A DNA stretch of 64,000 bases, from NCBI GenBank assembly GCA_020465985.1, contig JAANYP010003248.1, positions 253,001-317,000 of the forward strand. Direction: 5' to 3'. How positions within the stretch are numbered: position 1 is the first letter of the stretch; every line of letters begins with the position of its first letter. This stretch comes from Centrapalus pauciflorus (taxonomy: Eukaryota; Streptophyta; Magnoliopsida; Asterales; Asteraceae). Position numbers and translations under genes: made by a program. This document shows positions 52,457-62,812 of this stretch, one piece after another. The notes under the pieces were generated by a model. The model had not been told where the DNA came from. It saw only the letters and a list, made by a program, of their open reading frames with translations, and ran no database searches.

Positions 52457-54202
52457 TTAAAACTCCCTAGGATCGAGAAAAAACGGTAAGTCGCTTTGTG
52501 ATTTTCTCCAATCCCCGACAAACCCGTCACTGTAGTCCTCATCGAGCCTCTTGATACACCATAAATCCGTGAACGATAAAACTTTCCAATGTGGGATCGT
52601 AAACTTTAGCGGATCCTCACTCGACACCTCCGTCGCCACCACGCCACACTTGCTATCCTTGGCTAAATTATGAGCATAACTAAACAAGGCCTTAGCAAAC
52701 TTCAAATAAAATGGGCCTTCCCCACCAAGTCCATATAGTAAATGAAGCCCAAACGGGTTAAAAATCTTGGGTAACGAAGGTAAATTCAAAAACGGGAAGA
52801 CCCGATCCAATGCTCGTGTTGTTTTAGCAAACCCTCTCTTTAACCATGACGCCCCTTTAACTTCCAACTTAAACACGTCGTTACAGTTCCACACACTCAT
52901 GATGGCCCATGACTCTGGCGGGTAGGATAGAAACTGTTCCGACCCGACCCATGATCCAACATGTGGACAGTCTTTTGGTACAGCAAGAAATGTGCCAATA
53001 TTAAGGTTGTTTTTGAGTACCGAGTCAATGTCATGCGGGAAGAACTCGGTGATGGAGAATCGTTTGCGGTAGATAGTTTCGGCATCAGTGGGTGAGAGTT
53101 TAATAATCATGACTCGATGGCTGACGTGAAGGCGGTGGGCATATACCGGGTGGACGAGGACCGAAGGATTACGGAATTTCGAGTAACCGCATTTCTCGGT
53201 GAAGAGATTAACGGACGGTTTGTTGGTGGCATCAGTTGCGATATATGAATACTCAGCTCCGTTAACTCTAAACCAGTCTTCCATTCTACAAACGAGCTTT
53301 AATCCTATTTTCATTCTCCTGTAGTTTCATAAAAAATAATTTGTTACATAATTGTTAACTACATTACATAAGATTATTTATTTTAAAACAAATATAAAAA
53401 TAGCTTTCTTAATTTGTATTACTTTCATTGATAATCATGTTTTTATTTTCCAAAATGATAAAAATTGTAATTCCATTTTTAGAAATACCAAAAAAAAAAA
53501 AAAAACAACGTTAGTCGATAGTTTGTTTTCAAGATGTGTCATCGTTGAGTGTTATCTCAGAATTCTTATAAAATTTTTGTCCTTTAAATATATTTACAAA
53601 ACCCATAAATAAAAATATATACATTGTTTGATAAATTCATCAACTCATAATAATAACATCAAAAACTTGTTGGAAGAGCATTTTATTTTATAGTTTTAAA
53701 ATGTTAAAATATATTTTATATTTCGATCACAATTTGTAGTTGAGATAGTTTATGAAAGTTTACCGGTGGTAGGGGGAGACTCGTAGGCCTAAGATATATG
53801 CAAGTTTAGTAAAAACAGGGCGAGGATAGTTGGCTTTCCGGCCAACTTTCCTACCGCATGTAACGGTTTTGATGCAACCCCTTATCATTCCCACTATCTC
53901 CACGTCATCTGTGCCGCCGCTAACCACCATCTCCGCTACCTGAAAACACCATCGACATTCAAAGGACGTAGCAAGAAGAAGAAGAAGAAGATAGGGATTT
54001 GGGTACGAACCAGCATGAGATAAGCAGGGGAGTTGCGAACTCTACAAACAGGGTCGCCTAAAAGGTCGGCGTGGATGGAGTATTCGCCGCTTGGACCCAC
54101 CTCGCAGCTTCTCTCCACTTGTTCCACTCTCTCACTGTCTGTTTTTGGATTGTATTCCCTTATCACCACCACCGCATCGCCGCCACTCTCCACCACCACC
54201 AT
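52457..54202 (-). CDS. HLS1: HOOKLESS1-like GNAT N-acetyltransferase
   Basis: A nuclear GNAT-type protein. In Arabidopsis, HLS1 joins ethylene, auxin and light signals in apical hook formation and has been linked to histone acetylation. Exons in transcript order: 54202-54011, 53939-53764 and 53318-52457. Frame is kept, giving about 409 residues against about 403 for HLS1. Recognisable blocks are VIREYNP, CEVGPSGEYS, DLLGDPVCRVR, GMIRGCIKTVTCG, LGLRVSPYHRR, FTEKCGYSKF, FSITEFFPHDIDSVL, SYPPESWAIMSVWNC, IPHWKVLS, and DPREF at the C-terminus. The middle exon was found only by splice reading. The first donor (CTG then GTTCGTA) is weak but gives the correct LMLVAEM join. One oddity: the acetyl-CoA motif reads RRMKIG where homologues have RRQGIG or RRMGIG, so Lys126 replaces a conserved Gly. 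Confidence 0.94.
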
Positions 54203-54591
54203 TTCTGGAATTTAAGTAGACACCACTCAACGGAGGAGTTGATGATTGGCGACGTTTGTTGTTCAATCATGGCTGCCTTTTATATACCAGATTTTGGGGC
54301 AAACCTTTCAATTCGCTTTATTTAATTCTACGCTTTTAATTAATTAATTATAATTATTACATAAATTACAAATTTCGTCTTCGAGTTCACTGGAAATGAT
54401 GGATTGGATCTTTAACTCTAAAACATACACCAATAGTTTTTATGATTGCTGTTTTGTTACGGATTTTATTATTAAGCCATTTAAAATGACCGTGTTACCC
54501 TTACTTGTTTAAAAATTATTAAGGTAAATTATAAATTTCGTCCTTATGTTATGGATTATGTTTTTTAACCATAAAATTACACTGACACTTT
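54203..54591 (-). promoter_or_regulatory. HLS1-like upstream region
   Basis: Promoter and leader of the HLS1-like gene up to a transposon at 54592. The plus-strand ORFs at 54033-54325 mirror the coding exon and are not genes. A TATA-like tttatataccag (plus-strand reading) lies near 54280, about 80 bp upstream of the start codon. It is a plausible core element, not a proven one. Confidence 0.4.
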
Positions 54592-55226
54592 TAGGGATGA
54601 GCTTGGGACTAGTACCGTACCGAACCGTCCCGAATCCCGATTTTTCGACTCCCGAATTAGACCAAAATACGAAACCGAGTACTGTACCAAGTTGTGGTAT
54701 TCGGGATGGGTACTTGTACCGTATTCAGTACCGGAAAACCGGTACTAGTCCCGTTTGGTACCATTGTTCGATATACAACATATAATACATGACGTACAAT
54801 GTTAAAAAAAATTGGTAACAGTTCTTATATCAATTAGTAACCATTTTTATAGTGTTATAAATGTTGAAATTAAAGATAAACACAAAATACCCTAAAGAAA
54901 ATTAGCAACGGTTTTATCTAACCGATGACAGTTTCACAAGTGTTAAATAATTGTGTGCCAATAATGATGAATGAGAAATATGAATTTAAAATGAGTTTGA
55001 CATATATTTAGGAGTTAGGAAATGATATGGATTGAATTAAAAACTTTAAAAACATGATTAGTTTTATCCTCAATTCGGTATCGGGAATTCCCGAATTAAA
55101 CTAGTCCTGACTCCCGTTTTCCCAACTCCCGATTTAAGCCATATTTGGATCCCGAGTACCGTACCATCTTCAGCTAATTGGTACCGGTACCGGAACGGAA
55201 AAAAATGAGATTTTTGCTCATCCCTA
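54592..55226. mobile_element. Non-autonomous hAT element
   Basis: A 635-bp element with ends TAGGGATGAGC and GCTCATCCCTA. It is flanked by gacacttt (54584-54591) and gacatttt (55227-55234), an 8-bp duplication with one mismatch. Eight base pairs is the hAT signature. Subterminal parts are full of TACCGGTACC, GGTACCG and CCCGA words on both sides. The ORF at 54546-54785 is a by-product. Confidence 0.82.
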
Positions 55227-55750
55227 GACATTTTCGTGGTTGAAGTTTTGTTACGAATTTATTCATTGACCGTTTAAATTAATCATTTTACCCTTGCTTG
55301 TTTAATGATTATCATTAATGTTGTCTTGATTATTAATTCTGTTATTATAAAATAATAAACTAAATGAAAAAAGTTAAAAAAACCAATAAAATTAGTTTGA
55401 TGTAAAACACCTAAAAATAAATGATAAAATATTTATAAACACTAAAAAGTAACGTTTTAAGTTTAAGTTTTTTAAAATTTTTAAAATAAAATGTAAATAT
55501 TTTTTTAAATCATAAAAAATTAATTTTATTAATTACTCATTTTTACATTAAATGATTTTTAATGACGATTAAAACATCTATAAATACATATATATTATTA
55601 TTATTAATGTTGTTATTATTGTTATTTTTATTATCATTAAATAATAAAATAATTAAAAATATTAAATTTACTAGTAAAATAAATATAATATAAAAGACAT
55701 AAAATTGAATAATAAAATATTAATGAAAACAAATAAAGTATTATTATTAA
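55227..55750. other. Gene-free region
   Basis: Very AT-rich sequence with an ATT/GTT run near 55590-55640. No gene seen. Confidence 0.5.
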
Positions 55751-56290
55751 TTAAGAGAGATTAATGAATCTGAAAATATTTAAGAGGATATATCCTATGA
55801 ATTTACCTCTTAAAATTAAGAGGGATGAATGGATCTGAAAATATTTTAAGATGTTGTATCCTTTAAATTTATCATCTAAATTTAAGAGAAAAGAATGGAT
55901 CTGAAAATATTTTAAGAGGACTTATCTTCTGAATTTACCACTTAAATTTAAGAGAGATAAATGGATCTGAAAACATTTTAAGAGATTATTATTTTTTTTT
56001 ACGAACTCTATTCCCTTTTCTCTCCAAATAAAAATGTAGCCAAACAGTACCCATCCAATTTCTTCAATTTAATTAAATTACTTTTTGTTAATATAAATCA
56101 ATTAGTTATAATATATAATTAATTTGATATAATATTTTAAGTAATATTTTTCAGAAGTTTTATATTACGAAAAAAAACAATCTTAATGTCATCTCTTAAT
56201 TTTAAATTTCAGATCTTAAGACCACATTTTAATTTCAGACGTAGTTTTCAAGCTCAAAACATTTAATCTTTAAAAAAATAAATTGCGCCT
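55751..56290. mobile_element. Second copy of the 36.4-kb element family, with tandem repeat
   Basis: The right part (about 56150-56285: atattacgaaaa, cagatcttaagaccac, taatttcagacgtagttttca) matches 36718-36835 base by base over long stretches. The left part is a tandem array of a 65-66-bp unit containing ggatctgaaaatattttaag, with four unit marks near 55771, 55836, 55902 and 55968. The 36-kb copy holds a single such unit, so the array is an expansion. Confidence 0.6.
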
Positions 56291-56928
56291 TAATTTGCCA
56301 CTTGTGCAATGTTTGGCTTCACATATTTGATCAATCAATATGTTAGGCGTACTAATATTAAGAGTAAATTATAAATATTGTCGCTATGGTTTGTAACAAA
56401 TTTCTTAGTTTTGTTCTTAGTTATACTAATTGTTCCTATGGTAAATTTTAGAGTAAATTACATAAATGGTCCCTGTGGTTTGCCCAAAATTATGGAATCG
56501 GTCCCTCAACTTTCAAAATTGCATAAACGATCCCTCAAAGCACTGTTTGCTTGCAAAAATGGTCCCTCATCCGTTAGTCATCTGTTAATATTTTCAAAAT
56601 GACAATTTTTCCCTTTCAGTTATGGTCCCTCAACTAATTAATTACTTTCAGTTTTGGTCCTTCTAACCAATTTTTATTTTTGGATTTAAATTTAAGTAGT
56701 TATTTTAATAAAATATGATTTAGTTAGCTAATATAAATTTATAAATACAAAAAAAAATGTAATTTAATTATTATTTGTATATTTATTAAAATTTTGCTTT
56801 ATGTGTTCCTAGTATATATATTCATATTTTAATATTAACATTATTTGTTCTTTTACGAAATTAATGTATGAATACTAAAATTATTTTAGATCGATAAATA
56901 ATCAAAATTATTATCAAGAAAGATAAGG

Positions 56929-57051
56929 ATGAAAAAGGGTTTGGTTTTGTTCGCTATATTATTTGCTATTGGAATTGTCATATCTTCCGCAGGATCGATT
57001 GAAAATGCTAATGGCAGTGAGTTAACTTTTCCACTAGCTTATAGAAATTAA
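56929..57051 (+). CDS. Possible first exon of a small secreted peptide
   Basis: An ORF of 40 codons, below usual ORF cut-offs, with ATG at 56929 and TAA at 57049. It starts MKKG and runs through a hydrophobic stretch (LVLFAILFAIGIVIS) to SSAGSIENANGS, the shape of a secretion signal with a small-residue cleavage region. A donor-like GTGAGTTAAC follows the GGCA at about 57016-57019. The true exon may therefore end there and be joined to a Cys-rich exon, as in defensin-like and other small plant peptides. No such second exon was found inside the element, so it is probably a captured fragment and perhaps not expressed. Confidence 0.4.
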   Translation: MKKGLVLFAILFAIGIVISSAGSIENANGSELTFPLAYRN

Positions 57052-57237
57052 TTAACACGCCGGCGGCCTCTGTTTTAATTTGTAGTATGCGAGTGAAATG
57101 GCATGTGATTGTTTAGTTCGTATGATGGATCAGAGTTTGATGTTTCTATGCATATATTCACATAATGCATGCTATATATACGTTAATTAAGTACTTGAAA
57201 TTAACATGAACATGGAGGCAATTAGAATTGTATGTGT

Positions 57238-57405
57238 AGCTTTCTTAAGTCGATCGACTACACTTATATATAAGCTTTATTTTTGACATTTTCCTTGAGT
57301 CGATTGACTACACATATATAAGCTTTATTTTTGACATTTTCCATGAGCCGATCGACTACACTTATATATAAGCTTTATTTCTTAAGTTGATCGACTACAC
57401 TCATA
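57238..57405. repeat. Tandem repeat with GTCGATCGAC palindromes
   Basis: Three to four units of about 50-60 bp, each holding gtcgat(c/t)gactacac, then tatataagctttattt and, in two units, ttgacattttcc. The palindromic CGATCG or GATCGAC recurs at nearly regular spacing within the core of the fold-back element. Confidence 0.75.
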
Positions 57406-57590
57406 ATATTAATTATTATGAGTAATTATTAAAACTAGTTAGTTATAAAAAAAAACACAAACATATACATATAATTAAAACTAGTTAGTAATTATTAAAA
57501 CTAAATCCATATATGTATATGTGTGTGTTTTTTTTATAACTAACTAGTTTTAATAATTACTCATAATAAGTAATATTGTTCTTATATATT
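57405..57590. repeat. Nested inverted repeat in the fold-back core
   Basis: A left arm (tgagtaattattaaaactag, ttagttataaaaaaaaacac, aaacatatacatat) is mirrored by a right arm (atatgtatatgtgtgtgttt, tttttataactaactagttt, taataattactcat), about 70 bp each around a spacer of about 40 bp. Confidence 0.75.
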
Positions 57591-58122
57591 AATTTAAATG
57601 ACTCGTGATTTTAATTAGTTAATAAATAAGTAGAAAGGTATAAGAAAATTTTATAACCAAAACAAAAAAATCAAAATTAATAACAAATTTTAGTATTCTT
57701 AAAGCAAATTAAATACATTAATTTCGTAAAAGAACAAATAATGTTAATATTAAAATATGAATATATATACTAGGAACACATAAAGCAAAATTTTAATAAA
57801 TATACAAATAATAATTAAATTACTTTTTGTATTTATAAATTTATATTAGTTAACTAAACATATTTTATTAAAATAACTACTTAAATTTAAATCCAAAAAT
57901 AAAAATTGGTTAGAAGGACCAAAACTGAAAGTAATTAATTAGTTGAGGGACCATAACTGAAAGGAAAAAATTGTCATTTTGAAAATATTAACGGATGAGG
58001 GACCATTTTTGCAAGCAAACAGTGTTTTAAGGGACCGTTTATGTAATTTTGAAGGTTGAGGGACCGGTTCCGTAATTTTGGGCAAACCACAGGGACCATT
58101 ATGTGATTTACTCTAAATTTTA

Positions 58123-58590
58123 TTACATTTTTGGTTTCTGAAGAGTTTTGACTTGGTCAGCTTTTTATCCTTGAACACTAGTTTCATATTTGGTCTTTAT
58201 TCCATTTAATTTGTTTTTTTTTTTGTTGATTACTGATAATAATTTAGTTAAAAATATTTATATATTTACTTAAAAAGTTTTATTATTTTTTCAAATATGC
58301 ATTTACTTATTTGCAAATATTTTTCTGTATTTATAAATACTTTTTTTATTTATTTCTAAATAAAATTCACGAGTTAATCATTAATCTGGAATAAAGAAAT
58401 TTATCAACTGGTAAAATGATTTATATATACACACACATACATATATAATACTATAATAGAAATAAAAAGAGGAAATAAAATGAGAAATTTTACATTTTGA
58501 ATTTTGAATTTTGAATTTGAGTTTGTAATTTCATTTTGGATTCAATTAACTCACGCATATGCAAGGTATTATATAGAGAGGATACCAATG
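58123..58590. other. Gene-free region
   Basis: AT-rich DNA with an attttgaattttgaattttg repeat near 58493-58518. Nothing else is seen. Confidence 0.5.
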
Positions 58591-58755
58591 GAGTTTAGCC
58601 CATTTGGTAAGAGTAACGATATGTAAGTAAGAGATCACGGGTTCAACTCATGTCGGAGGAAAATTGAAATTTAGGTGGTGAAAGTAACTATTGGTAAAGG
58701 ACTAGTTAGCAAGATTTGTCGTTATCATTTCTTTGAAACTCACGAATTACTTTTT
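58591..58755 (+). mobile_element. tRNA-derived SINE
   Basis: An A-box-like TAGCCCATTTGGTAAGAG (58596-58613) and a B-box-like GGGTTCAACTC (58639-58649), about 25 bp apart. They are followed by a non-tRNA body (aaattgaaatttaggtggtg). It cannot form a full tRNA cloverleaf, so a SINE is the likely source. The 3' end is approximate. Confidence 0.5.
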
Positions 58756-61600
58756 ACCATTATGTCATGGGTTTTACTAACCTTCACGTAGGCATGCTAT
58801 TTTGCGCCAAAAATGGTTTATGATCTTCTACTACTTATAAGAAACGGGAAAAACATATCTAAAAACAAATCCATTTTTTTTCCACCGTAAATCCAACCTA
58901 AATTTAAAAACAAAACAAAAAGATAGAACTGAGGAATTAAGAAGAGAATTTGGGGTGATGTTGCAGTAATTAAGAGGAGACAATAGCGATGACAGACCAA
59001 CGATATAACATCGGTCATGATTGGTAGCCTAGAACCAGTACGTAGCGTATCCGTGCCAATACTGATGCAGTGGCAGTAACATTGAGATGAATAGAAGATG
59101 GAGAAAGAACACGATCAGATAGGTAGAGTAGACGAAGAAGTCAACTCCGACAAGGTTATGACTGACTGGTGTGGCTTCAAGAATGGTAGCTCCGATGACA
59201 GGAGCAAACACGAATTAATATTATGGAAACTCTGACGAGATCGACAAGATGATCGGGAACCAGGACCGTCTCTTAGATTTCGGAGGCACTGTGCAATAAC
59301 TATAAAAGAGGCCCTACAAACTTAAAATTAGTATTATCATCATCAACATTAGTCTTATTTTTAGAAAAACTTATCAAGAGTCTCACTTTGAGTGTTAACA
59401 AGCTGTTTAATTCATTTTTTCTTTTTACGTTTTTCATACTCAGACTCGTGTTTTCTCATCCTAGAAGACATAAAAGTTTATAAAACGATTAGAAAATTGT
59501 CGGATTGAAAAGATAAAACTGATGATGACTTATTGGGCTTTAGCTTCACAAACATTACGCATAAACATACCCTAAAAAAAAAAATTGTGGCCCTTTGGAT
59601 TTTGGGGCCCTGGGCAAAGGCCCATTTCGCCCTCCCTCATCACCGGGCCTGTCGGGAACTCCGAGATCTTGAACTCCGGCGAAGCGAGATGGACGGGCCT
59701 CTCGGATGTTTCAAGTTTCCTTTCTGCATTCGAATAAGATCAAGTTTGTTTTCTAAACTCAAATGGATACGTAGAAGTTTTGTATAGCCATGCTAGGTTA
59801 TTACCGGTCTACCGTGCGGGAAGTTGGGAACAAGAAACCAAGGCGCCCCTGGTCTTGATTTTGTTTTCTAAATTTTAATTTTAGTTTTTAAAATACTTTT
59901 GTTTTCTAAATGAATTATCCATCACATGAATCTTTTTGTTTTTATAAATGTGTTCGGTAAAATTAGCGGTAGCTGTAGCATTTAGAATTAAAAAGACATT
60001 GATAGTAATCAAAAAGTTGTAGTTTATAACTATTTTGAGGGTAAAAGAGTAATTTTATTTGACAAAAGACTCAAGCTCGTTTTGAAAACTAGCTACTTCA
60101 ATTAGCTTCTCGTGGAAGAGCTTTTGAGAGCTTTCAAATCCAAATCAAAATCTTAAGTTCCTATCAACTAAACGAACCTTTTGACCTATAGCTTCTAAAA
60201 ATAAAAAAGTTGAAGCTACTAAAAGCTTCTTGACAAACGTTGCCTAAAGCTTTAAATAAATATACAAAGTTAAATAAGCTTGAAAAAGATTAAAATCAAA
60301 TATAATATTCTTGTATTTGTTTGTTACACCTTTTTTTATATTTTAGTTTGATGCAAAACTAGAAATCATAAAAAAAAACGTTATTGACTCTAAGGGTTTG
60401 TTTGGCAAAACTAGCTGTAGTTTATATAGTTGAAGCTGGGGTTAGAGATTATGGTAACTGAAACTGGAGCTTGTATTTATATACGTGTTTGGTGAAGTAG
60501 CTCGAGTTAGAGCTGGTAATATAAAAAAGACATAAAATTGTATATAAATAAATAAACCAAAGTAGAATCATAATTAATAAAGGTTATTTTTTTAGTTTTA
60601 TAGCATAAGTCAAGCTACTAGAGGTAGCTTATGATTTATGTGCTGACGGGACCTTATGATTTTAACAAGCTTTGGAAAGAAGTAATTTAAATGCAGCTTA
60701 TAGTTAAAAAGTATCTGGAGTTTCAAAAATCATACGCTTAAGCTCCGATAAACGCTTAAACTTATAATAAGTTAAAATGATAAAAAATAAACAAAATAAA
60801 ATGTATATTTAAAATAATGATTTTTTAACTTTTTATTTATAAAAGAAAATAACAATATATTATACTATTTATGATTATAATTTGATATGATTACAAATTA
60901 TAATTTTAAATATTAGTTTATTCTAATTTTTAATTTCTTTATATATTTCGATTTCTATTTTTTATTTTTATTTTTATTTATCCACAAAAACTTTAGTTCG
61001 AAATTAAGAAAGCCGATATTTCATATCATAATATAGATAAAAATAGATTACTTGTAACGAAGTATTCATAAGAAAACCCAAACAAAACTAAGAATGGTAG
61101 TATTGAAATATAGATAAAATTAAATTTAAATAAGAAACAAGAACCCAAACAAAAGAATGTTAGTATTAAAAGTTTCTGAGCTGGTCTAAACTTAAAAACT
61201 AGAACAAAACCAAGAAAAACGATTTAAAAACAAAAGAAGAACCCTAACAAAAAGATGATAGTTCTTAAAAGATGCGGTTTAGTCTAACACAATTTGGCAA
61301 ACCCTTTTAATAAAACTATTTTGATCTTTGACACGTTTAATATGTTGTATAATTTGGTCATTTTAACTTGGGGTGTAAAAAAATCGGAAGCAAATAATGA
61401 AACTGATAATCCATATTGAAATCGAAAATGACATCAAAATGCCTAGTTTTTGGTTTCATATAAGTTAGAAGGAGCCATTATTATCCGGTTCCTTACACCA
61501 TTCTTATTTTCTTAACTTTAATGTTGTAGTTTGGTTCTAATGCAGTATGGTTTTAAAGCTTTACACATCCCAGTTTTTAGTTTTTTACTACCTTTAATGT
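58756..61600. other. Gene-free, repeat-derived region
   Basis: ORFs on the minus strand at 58818-59211 and on the plus strand at 59533-59787 show no known domain. The surrounding text (cttagatttcggaggcactgtg, ggccctgggcaaaggcccat) resembles a common plant repeat of unknown type. About 59943-60246 (gtgttcggtaaaattagc to agcttcttgacaaacg) and about 60397-60770 (tttgtttggcaaaactagc to tccgataaacgc) look like decayed hAT-type MITEs related to the one near 3.7 kb. No gene is supported. Confidence 0.45.
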
Positions 61601-61602
61601 AA

Positions 61603-62812
61603 GGTTGTGTTTGATAATTTTAATTAGGGTCTGATCAGATGCTAATCTTTTATTCAATAAGAGATTTTACAGATAAGAGTATTTGATACAGATGGTTGAT
61701 AAGAGGTCATGATCTCTAATCTTATTATTATCAGATTATGAAAATTAAAACATCTCATCAACTCATAAGAGGCAAAAATCATGTTTTCTCCTCCAAAACT
61801 CTAGCCACCCTAAAAGAATCACGCTCTCATCCTTTCTCCCATAGGTTGGCGGCCACCATAGCATCGACTTTGACTTGCGACCACCATAACGCCAACACCG
61901 AAGTCCACCACAACCCTTTGATTTCTTTTGAGTTGTCTTTGTCTTTTAGGTTTGATGGTAAAAACATTTGTTTTGAATAAACCAGACAACTTTTATGACT
62001 TTACAACTAACATGTCGACCACTCAAATCAAGAATGGGAAGAGTTTTATTAGGTGTGTTTAAAAAACATTACTACATATAACTTACGTGAAAAAAAATGA
62101 TGATTGATACTAAGTATTGTAAGGAATAATGGATATTAGTGTACTTCTATTAAAAAGTATTACATGACTATGAAGTTTTGTTAAAATGAATTGTTATGAC
62201 ATGAGTTAATTACAGAAAATGATAATATATCATTATATTGTCATCTTTTTTTTTTTTTGTTGCTTACATTTTAATTTTTTTATTTAATTAGATGAATATA
62301 CTAATTAATAGACATCAATCCAGGTAATATTACCGAAATAAAAGATAAATTATGCTGAAATGACAGTTTTTTCATCAAGTCAGCAAAACTTTTCAGCATG
62401 TGATTTGACTAGACAACCTGACATAACATTTTATAAAGATTATCGTTTACCTGATTGGGTAATATATTACCTTGGTTTGTATGTTTTCATTAGTATCAAT
62501 CCCCTAACTGAAAAAAAAAATTAATATGTTACCATTTAGAAAACCAATAACACTATGTTACCTTTTTTTTTTCCCTAATTAACCCTTATGTTATTTAATT
62601 TTGATTAAACCGTTACTATTGTTTTGATGGCCGGAACACTTGTTTTGAGAATAAATATAGTTTTTGTATAAAATTAAAATAAAATAACAGAATCAGATAA
62701 TTACAGAGTAAACATGTATGTTATCATATTTCAGAATCACCTCTTATCAATCAAAACTGAAATCAAACATCAGACATTTTACATGTCATGTAATCAAACA
62801 ACATCTAAGACT
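61603..62812. mobile_element. Possible non-autonomous inverted-repeat element
   Basis: The left end (ttgtgtttgataattttaat, then ctgatcagatgc) and the right end (aatcaaaactgaaatcaaac, then catgtaatcaaacaacatc) are loosely inverted. Both flank sequence with tcttatcaat/attgataaga-type words. The interior includes a less AT-rich piece (61800-61980) that might be a captured fragment, unidentified. No clear target duplication. Confidence 0.35.

Larger units (their letters stand above)
56451..58113. mobile_element. Large fold-back Mutator-type element with internal cargo
   Basis: A 1663-bp element flanked by the identical 9-mer taaatttta (56442-56450 and 58114-58122). Terminal inverted repeats run about 430 bp each (left 56451 to about 56885, right about 57685-58113). 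They begin gagtaaattacataaatgg and carry repeated tggtccctcaact-type phrases. No transposase is present. The about 800-bp core contains a 40-codon ORF with a signal-peptide-like start (56929-57051), a short tandem repeat with GTCGATCGAC palindromes, and a second nested inverted repeat. A core unlike the arms suggests captured host sequence. Confidence 0.88.

Noticed and set aside
53830..53860. Short hairpin (gttggctttccggccaac)
   Set aside because: It lies within HLS1-like exon 2 and is explained by coding sequence.
58818..59211. Adjacent hydrophobic minus-strand ORFs that could suggest a membrane protein
   Set aside because: The reading frame is broken by stops upstream, starts are non-ATG or late, and no family signature was recognised.
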